This document shows positions 59,801-64,000 of a stretch of 64,000 nucleotides of DNA, in pieces. The DNA is taken from contig JBBHKE010001584.1 of NCBI GenBank assembly GCA_037447655.1, forward strand, positions 1 through 64,000, given 5' to 3'. The stretch's first letter is position 1, and the number at the start of each line of letters is the position of its first letter. The position numbers and the translations under genes were made by a program. The stretch comes from Zygnema cylindricum. Lineage: Eukaryota; Streptophyta; Zygnematophyceae; Zygnematales; Zygnemataceae. A model generated the notes under the pieces. It was not told where the DNA came from. It did no database searches and was given only the letters and a program-made list of their open reading frames with translations.

Positions 59801-62800
59801 TTCTACCCTCCTTCCCTCCCTTTCTTCCTCCCTCTTACCCCTCTCCTTCCTCTCCCCCCCTTGGAAAAGAGCATCCTCTTCCTCTCTCCTTTTCCTTTTC
59901 TATGCCCATCCCAGTTAAAATATGCGGACTTCCGCATTTTCTTCCGTTTCTTTTTCTATTCTATTTTCCTTACAAAAAATTCAATGTCTAAAAATTGACA
60001 TTTATAAACATATAAATATACATATAATGGTTAATCATGATAATCAATCGCTATTAATGTATCTTGTACTTTTTGTTTCTTTAAAATAATTCAAAATCAA
60101 TCCTGATTAATGATTTTATATTCTAAAAACTAATGGCTCCGCACATTCAAGTAATTTATATTACATGTAAACTTAGTTAGTATAAAGAAGTAAGAAAACA
60201 CAATAAGTAGTAATAAAAAAAGTTAATATTTTAGGAATTGTTCTCTGCTTAGCATAAGCACTTGTATTGTATACATATATATTTTAATTATCTGCAAGAT
60301 TCAAAACATGACTAATAAACATTTTTTTTCTCCCTCGTGATTCAGGCGATAGGGAAACTTTGTTGGAAATCAAAGTTGGAAAAGGTTTTGTGAAAGGAAT
60401 TCCTTTTAGAGATGTCAAAATAGCGACGAACAATTTTAACAACGATAATTTGTTAGGAGTTGGAGGCTATGGGATTGTATATAAGGGACAAGGACCAAAT
60501 GGAGAATCATGGGCCGTAAAACGAGCTAAGACTATTTCCTTAAAGGGTCTCCAAGATTTTGAGCAAGAGGTAAGCCACATATTTTCTTAAACCCTTGCCT
60601 CATGTTTTTTTTTGGGATTTCAAGTGTTGGTTAGAGTTGTTATAAGATTTTTTTTGGGATTTTTTGGATTCTTTTGATTTCTTCCAAGTGTTTTTTCAAG
60701 TTTTCAAGTCAGTTGAAGAAATCTAAGTGACGAAATTAAGTGATAATAATAATAGAAAAAAAACCCAAGTTTACATTAAGAATTGCTCCCGACAACTTTT
60801 TTTCTGCTTGTTTGTTTAAAACATTATGAAATATTTTTATGATAGTCTAACTCGCGGTTGACTAGCACAACAACAACTATTAACATTTTTGTGAAACTCT
60901 TCGAAATGTTTACATTGATATTTTTCAAACGATAAATATTTTGGCATCTGAGAATTTTTTTTCTTTGGATCAAAATGTTCAATAAAGCGTTTATTTGATT
61001 CCAATATTCAAAAAAATTGCATCTTAGATCTGAAAATTCAAAAAAATTGTTTTTTGATCTTGAAAAATGCTACTTTTTTTCGCAGGTCGCCATTATTTCC
61101 AGAATGAGTCACTCTAATATCGTGAAGCTACTGGGATTTTGTGACCGGAAAAATGAGCAAATTTTGATTTATGAATTCATGAAAAACGGTAGTCTTAAAG
61201 ACCTTCTGAGGCCAGACGAGGGTAAGAAGCAGCCTCTCTTTCTCTCCCTCTCTATCTCTCTCCTTCCCTCCGTCCCTCCCCCTCTCCTCTCTCTCTCTCT
61301 TCTCTCTTCTCACACATTTTCCTCCTCTATCTCCTCTCTCTCCCTCTCTCCTCTTTTTCCCCTCTCTTATTTACCTTTTCTCTCCATTTTTTTATTTATC
61401 CAGTCAATTTTTTCATGGTTTGTTAATCATTTGAATCTTGACTCCATACGTGAATCACAACTTTCTCTTCTTTTTTTTTCCTCCTTTTTTGGGTGCGTTT
61501 CTATGGCTTTTGTGAACAAAGTTTCGAATCTGATTTTTTGCATCTTAGCAATGCATTTCATTTGTATTTCTTTATCAATGTTTGGTGCTAAAATATGCAG
61601 GTGTGTTTACCTATCCTTACCATAGTTGTTATGGAAAAATAAAAAGCTTGAATTGTGAAATACTGTGGTTTGCATTAAACTTTGTTCAAGTGCTGACGGC
61701 GTGAGTTTGTTTTTGTGTCATAAAAAATGGGGTATTGAATTTTAAGAGATCAACCACTCCCATAATAACATGACAGTCAATTTAAATTAAAAAAAAAAAA
61801 CTGTATGAAAGAGCAATTGTTAGCTTAGTATTTTGTTAAATGGTTGCAATATATTTTCGGTATAAATATTTTTTTTTCTGATATTGAAACTGATTTAGTT
61901 TCATTTGTTTCTGCAAGACCTTCTAGTTAACAGCAGAGCAATTGAGTCAAAAAAATGAATATAACTGTGATCAATGTGTAATTAGCTTTAATTTCCGATT
62001 TCTTTTTAGTTATTACTGATGTTTCTTGATTTTATATTTCTATGTCCTGGTTTATTTTGTCCTGACCTTTCATGTTTTTTGTTGTTTTTTTTATTGTTGT
62101 TTTTATTCTTTTATTTTTTTTCCCCTATTTTAGATGGTAAAATCAGAACCCCTCTAACTTTCGAACAACGCTTAAATATCGCAATTGGAGCTGCTGAGGG
62201 ATTGCTTTATTTGCACAAATTTGCCTCCCCTCCAGTTATTCATCGAGACATTAAATCGGACAATATTCTTCTTGGCGAAGACTTTACGGTATATACCGCT
62301 TTTTCCACAATTGTTTCACAGTTTTCCGGCAGCTTTGCTACAGTTTTTTTGTGGTTTTCCTGCAAGTTTTTTGCAGTTCTTGTGCATTTGTCTTCTGTTT
62401 TTTGTTTTCTTCTGGCTTCTCCAATTTTTCTACAGCTTTTCTGCAGCTTTCTATAGCTTTTCGTTTTTTCTGCTCTTTTTATGCAGTTTTTTTTTCAGTT
62501 TTTCTACAATTTTCCCACAAATGTGCTACATTACTTTGCAGTCTTTTCAACATTTTCTCTGCAGTATGTATGCAGTTCTCTTTGCGGTTTTTCTGCAATT
62601 TTCCTCCTGTTTTTCTGCATTTTTTCTGTGTATAATTATTTCATCGTTTGTTGCAGCTTTCTGCATTCCATGCGCACTACTTACCCAAGTTATTCTACAA
62701 TTTTCTGACAATTCTTTTTCTGAATAATAATTTTTATTGTTTGAGCTAGCTTTTTCGGGTTGCAACATTTCAGTTTTGACTTTTCAATGTCTCAACTGCA

Positions 62801-63864
62801 AGAGACAACATTACAAATTATTTACGCAGATAAAATAGTTTAGTGTATGAAGATAAATGTATTATTTGTGAAAAGAGACTCCGTGGTGTAAAGTACTTGT
62901 TCCTTGAAATCACAGATCCCATGTTTGACAGGAAATTATAAAAAATGAAACATCGTTTACCTTTTAGAATTTATACTTTTCTTTTCCATGCTAAAATGAC
63001 AGATTTTGGACTGAATACGATCGAACAAAAGAAGAATTTCTCCGTAATATTACAGATCTTTTTGGCAAACATCGAAGAAACTATCGAAAAAAAAAAAAAC
63101 TAGCAAATTGTGACTTCGTTTTCTCCACTTTGTTTCCTTCTTCTTTTCCATTTTTTTTCCTTTCTTTTGCAGGCGAAAGTGGCGGATTTTGGCCTTCTAA
63201 AAGATAATCCTATGGGATCCGTAGAAGACGCTTTGAAAACTCGAGTCGCAGGAACTCCCGGATACATCGATCCCGAGTACTACACAAATTTAAAAGTCAC
63301 AGCAAAAAGTGATGTCTACAGGTACTTAATCTAACTGGTGATAATAACTGGTGATTATATTTCTTTAGAACATGAAGAGAGTCCTCCTCCTCCTCTAACT
63401 CCTCCTCCGCCTCCTCTTCGTTATTTCTCATAGTCGCCCCTTTTCAAAACTGACTACATTTTTTACATTTGATTTTCTACTTCTTTCGGAAATAAAAGCT
63501 ACTTTCTCTTTTTTTTTTTTTGGTTTTTCATAGATCAGGTGCAAATACTAATTTGACTTCGTTGTTTACAATGGACTTTCCATTTTTTTCTGCAAACCAA
63601 ATAACTGTCTTTTTTTGTTGGTGTTTTTTGTACAATTCCGTTGTCGCTTTTTTTGAGCTTAAAATCCCAAAACTAGCAAAGAATAACTTTACTTTATTAT
63701 TCACAATAGACTTTTTTCTTTTTTTAAAGTCGTTTTTTATTGTTTTTTTGTCCAGTTTCGGCGTCCTATTATTTGAGCTTATTACCGGAAAATCAGCTTT
63801 GATTAAAGAAGAGGATTCCAGTGAGGATCAGCGAGAAGTGCATTTGACCACTTTGGCTAATTGG
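31136..63864 (+). CDS. LRR VIII-1-type receptor-like kinase with a greatly expanded LRR ectodomain (38 exons, 3' end outside the window)
   Basis: The translated exons join to 1256 codons with no stop; the gene runs out of the window inside the kinase. Exons: 31136-31170, 31820-31932, 33416-33545, 34646-34789, 35294-35365, 35960-36031, 36487-36591, 36830-36898, 37456-37527, 39269-39346, 40414-40485, 41222-41290, 41840-41905, 42176-42244, 42881-42973, 43357-43428, 43902-43973, 44973-45044, 45926-45994, 46254-46319, 46581-46652, 47123-47200, 47860-47934, 48773-48844, 49492-49560, 52370-52435, 52904-52981, 53693-53767, 54345-54497, 56392-56689, 58375-58561, 58815-58883, 59323-59415, 60346-60569, 61086-61221, 62134-62288, 63173-63321, 63756-63864. 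All introns are GT-AG and every junction keeps frame. Order: signal peptide, LRR cap, about 25 LRRs, Cys-rich juxtamembrane domain, Pro-rich spacer, TM helix, RD kinase. The subfamily call rests on the kinase ([16 protein letters not shown]) and juxtamembrane region. It should be a plasma-membrane receptor; the ligand is unknown. Confidence 0.9.
31171..31819. repeat. Intron 1 with CACATTGTCA-type degenerate repeats
   Basis: From about 31615 to 31800 the decamer cacattgtca and variants (cacactggca, cacagtcaca) repeat more than ten times, ending 20 bp before the acceptor of exon 2. The minimal ORF at 31440-31562 in this intron does not fit the exon phase. Confidence 0.75.
32205..32405. repeat. 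Intron 2 with CCAATGTC-type degenerate repeats
   Basis: Variants of the unit ccaatgtccaatgt repeat irregularly across about 200 bp. No coding content. The rest of intron 2 (31933-33415) is plain AT-rich sequence. Confidence 0.75.
33416..34789 (+). other. Exons 3-4: LRR N-terminal cap
   Basis: Exon 3 (33416-33545) encodes [15 protein letters not shown], then [17 protein letters not shown] and GNVISL: the LRRNT_2 pattern D-AL-..R..L, a Trp, then C-x-x-W-x-G-x-x-C and V..L. Exon 4 (34646-34789) continues [15 protein letters not shown], a Cys, and an LRR-like [14 protein letters not shown]. The join is in frame (TT|A) only if the 47-nt exon-like segment at 34454-34500 is skipped. Confidence 0.85.
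34454..34500 (+). other. Unused 47-nt exon-like segment (possible poison exon)
   Basis: Flanked by tttatttcag and by gtaact after gcag. If included between exons 3 and 4 it shifts the frame and gives a TGA eight codons into exon 4. Skipping it keeps the LRR cap intact, so it is left out of the model. Confidence 0.35.
37528..39268. other. Long intron 9, no other feature
   Basis: The 1.7-kb intron between two LRR exons is AT-rich. No LRR-like exon or transposon end was recognised in it. Confidence 0.5.
41060..41150. repeat. Degenerate AAACCCT/AAACCTT repeat in intron 11
   Basis: About ten imperfect heptamer-like units (aaaccct, aaacctt, aacccta) in a row. Looks like decayed telomere-type repeat or low-complexity A/C DNA. 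Confidence 0.5.
48123..48732. repeat. 610-bp pyrimidine tract in intron 23
   Basis: Nearly pure C/T on the sense strand (ctccct and ctcttcct units), ending 40 bp before the acceptor of exon 24 (48773). The apparent 245-codon Pro/Leu/Ser frame and the antisense Arg/Glu/Gly frames across it are artefacts. Confidence 0.95.
49346..49367. repeat. AT dinucleotide microsatellite in intron 24
   Basis: (AT)n of about 11 units, followed by tatgtatacatatgtata-rich sequence. Confidence 0.85.
50163..50875. mobile_element. hAT-like element in intron 25, 713 bp
   Basis: Ends TAGTGTTGGGTATCG and CGATACCCAACACTA. The left target copy CCAAGCAG is at 50155-50162; its partner is not adjacent but at 51095-51102, because a 217-bp MITE (50876-51092) inserted at the terminal TA of this element. 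The interior has cgatatatcg palindromes and an AGC/AGT trinucleotide patch (50620-50695). No transposase. Confidence 0.9.
50876..51092. mobile_element. TA-flanked MITE, copy M2, 217 bp
   Basis: Starts CACCGTGAATCGCTATTAGC and ends with its inverse, flanked by TA (50874-50875 and 51093-51094). Long near-palindromic arms (acatcttttctccgtacaca against gtgtacggagaacagatgtt) mean most of the element can fold as one hairpin. TA targets suit a Tc1/mariner or Stowaway-like origin. Confidence 0.92.
51250..52032. mobile_element. TA-flanked MITE, copy M3, with a nested hAT
   Basis: Ends CACCGTGTATCGCTATTAG and CTAATAGCGATTCACGGTG, TA on both sides (51248-51249, 52033-52034). Removing the nested element 51297-51854 and one 8-bp target copy leaves exactly 217 bp, the length of M2. 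Confidence 0.92.
51297..51854. mobile_element. Non-autonomous hAT-like element, CATAGTTCAAAAGTAGG family, 558 bp
   Basis: Ends CATAGTTCAAAAGTAGGCG and CACCTACTTTTGAACTATG; perfect 8-bp target duplication CTTAAAAC (51289-51296, 51855-51862). Interior blocks (gatctgcgaccgtccgatcg, aatacaatatgggtcttaag) match the 361-bp copy at 24630-24990. No transposase. Confidence 0.93.
52982..53165. repeat. Intron 27 minisatellite containing donor- and acceptor-like motifs
   Basis: Units of about 25-30 bp of the type tttgtaagttcactgcagttt (later tttattgcagtttttatttt and variants) follow directly on the donor of exon 27. Each early unit has both gtaag and gcag motifs. Confidence 0.65.
54345..54497 (+). other. 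Exon 29: last LRR segment
   Basis: 153 nt encoding about 51 residues: [33 protein letters not shown] and SLSL. It holds roughly two LRRs in one exon, unlike exons 5-28, as if an intron had been lost. Confidence 0.85.
54669..54750 (+). pseudogene. Decayed partial copy of exon 29
   Basis: tttagcgatcagtaaattgag, then tcagggaaacc and tttagagtatgtggaat, match the last 75 nt of exon 29 and its donor flank (gtaagtggaat, here gtatgtggaat) with about a fifth of positions changed. It lies 170 bp downstream in intron 29 and has no usable acceptor. Confidence 0.75.
54872..55090. repeat. GTATAT/GTATAC hexamer microsatellite in intron 29
   Basis: About 220 bp of gtatat, gtatac, gtatag and gtgtat hexamers; it gives spurious Ile/His and Cys/Ile frames on the two strands. 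Confidence 0.9.
55795..56388. repeat. Pyrimidine tract with a 92-nt poly-C run, directly before exon 30
   Basis: C/T-only DNA for about 590 bp on the sense strand, ending at the acceptor tctcttcag of exon 30. Positions 55913-56004 are 92 consecutive C residues; shorter C runs occur at about 56178-56212. The Pro-rich and Gly-rich frames here are artefacts. Confidence 0.95.
56757..56807. repeat. Poly-T run of about 50 nt in intron 30
   Basis: Uninterrupted T from 56758 to 56807. On the minus strand this is poly-A, but no retroposed sequence was recognised next to it. Confidence 0.9.
57150..57291. repeat. Pyrimidine tract with a 58-bp tandem duplication in intron 30
   Basis: The block ctctctctccctccatctcc to ccctccctttttccctcc occurs twice in direct succession. 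Confidence 0.9.
58815..58883 (+). other. Exon 32: proline-rich extracellular spacer
   Basis: Encodes [20 protein letters not shown] and then NGS. The 69-nt exon (enters phase 1, leaves phase 1) links the Cys-rich domain with the TM exon. Pro-rich linkers before the membrane are common in LRR-VIII proteins. Confidence 0.85.
59323..59415 (+). other. Exon 33: transmembrane helix
   Basis: Encodes [15 protein letters not shown] followed by [16 protein letters not shown]: about 22 hydrophobic residues (roughly 972-995) then basic HHSR, fitting a single-pass type I topology. Confidence 0.9.
59615..59865. repeat. Pyrimidine tract in intron 33
   Basis: About 250 bp of C/T-rich sequence on the sense strand (tccctccct units). 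Confidence 0.9.
61232..61400. repeat. Pyrimidine tract in intron 35
   Basis: About 170 bp of sense-strand C/T repeat beginning just after the donor of exon 35. Confidence 0.9.
62289..62720. repeat. Array of TTTTCTGCAG-like units in intron 36
   Basis: About a dozen copies of tttt(c/t)(t)gcag, tctacag and similar units fill the first 430 bp of the intron. The 180-codon Phe/Ser/Cys-rich frame over it is an artefact of this T-rich repeat. Confidence 0.8.
63385..63428. repeat. (CTC)n-type microsatellite in intron 37
   Basis: cctcctcctcctctaactcc and similar on the + strand. The equivalent place in the upstream paralogue (1-52) is purine-rich instead. Confidence 0.8.
63636..63690 (+). pseudogene. 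Decayed duplicate of kinase exon 38 in intron 37
   Basis: After tgtacaa (a mutated acceptor) the sequence ttccgttgtcgctttttttg and agcttaaaatcccaaaac is homologous to the start of exon 38 and to the relic at 230-290. The frame is still open ([12 protein letters not shown]). Confidence 0.75.
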
Positions 63865-64000
63865 GTAAGTCCGTAATTTGTTTTGAAAACAGGAAATTTG
63901 TTAAATCTGGATTAGTCCAATATTATTTTTTTGTCTCGATTATTCCAATTTATTATTTTCTTGACTGGATACTCCTACATATTACTTTATAGTATGGATA

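Larger units (their letters stand above)
60346..63864 (+). other. Exons 34-38: protein kinase domain (incomplete)
   Basis: Exon 34: [13 protein letters not shown], Gly loop [11 protein letters not shown] (about 1036-1046), catalytic Lys in AVKRA (about 1057). Exon 35: [32 protein letters not shown]. Exon 36: [29 protein letters not shown], the catalytic loop with HRD (D about 1157) and Asn. Exon 37: AKVADFGLL (D about 1175) and the P+1 loop [11 protein letters not shown], then KSDVY. Exon 38: [13 protein letters not shown] to TTLANW. Every catalytic residue is present, so an active RD kinase is expected. Subdomains X-XI lie past the window. Confidence 0.92.

Noticed and set aside
62185-62727. 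180-codon Phe/Cys/Ser-rich frame
   Set aside because: Starts in another frame of kinase exon 36 and runs through the TTTTCTGCAG repeat of the intron.
1-64000. CRISPR arrays, rRNA or functional tRNA genes
   Set aside because: Tandem repeats here have no spacer pattern; tRNA-like boxes occur only in SINE-like contexts without a foldable cloverleaf; no rRNA motifs seen.

Overview
The window is nuclear DNA of a streptophyte (land plant or charophyte-grade green alga; the species cannot be named from this sequence). The reasons are an intron-rich leucine-rich-repeat receptor kinase whose kinase and juxtamembrane parts match the plant LRR VIII-1 subfamily, GT-AG introns throughout, Copia-type retroelements, hAT-, mariner- and PIF-like elements and tRNA-derived SINEs, in AT-rich DNA with many simple repeats. 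No bacterial-type operons, CRISPR arrays, rRNA or intact tRNA genes were seen.

Layout. (1) 1-463 is the last visible part of an upstream receptor-kinase gene: one kinase exon (355-463), followed by intron repeats; its final exons were not found. (2) 1.4-10 kb is a transposon zone: a minus-strand Copia remnant with LTR-like flanks, a second LTR with a clean TSD inserted in one flank, a hAT element inserted in that LTR, a SINE, a pyrimidine tract and a 131-bp tandem duplication. (3) 10.4-15.7 kb is a dead minus-strand retroelement in which a Ty3-like gag/protease segment abuts a Copia protease-integrase-RT-RNase H segment. (4) 16-30 kb is a nest of non-autonomous DNA transposons (hAT, 216/217-bp TA-flanked MITEs, PIF-like), LTRs, SINEs and minisatellites, many with target-site duplications that can be read directly. 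(5) 24.1-31 kb holds three diverged copies of the region upstream of the main gene. (6) 31136-63864 and beyond is one gene on the + strand, reconstructed here as 38 exons coding 1256 residues before the window ends inside the kinase domain.

The main gene encodes a signal peptide, an LRR N-terminal cap, about 24-26 LRRs (almost all one per exon, with 27 consecutive phase-2 introns), a Cys-rich juxtamembrane ectodomain, a Pro-rich spacer, one transmembrane helix and an RD-type Ser/Thr kinase. The kinase motifs and the Cys-X3-Cys / Cys-X-Cys pairs resemble the LRR VIII-1 clade that includes Arabidopsis HPCA1/CARD1, but the ectodomain has several times more LRRs. The kinase exon at 63756-63864 is paralogous (27 of 36 residues) to the exon at 355-463, so the locus is a tandem array with a repeat unit of about 63 kb. 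Introns carry long sense-strand pyrimidine tracts, a 92-nt poly-C run, an array of decoy 3' splice sites and nested transposons.
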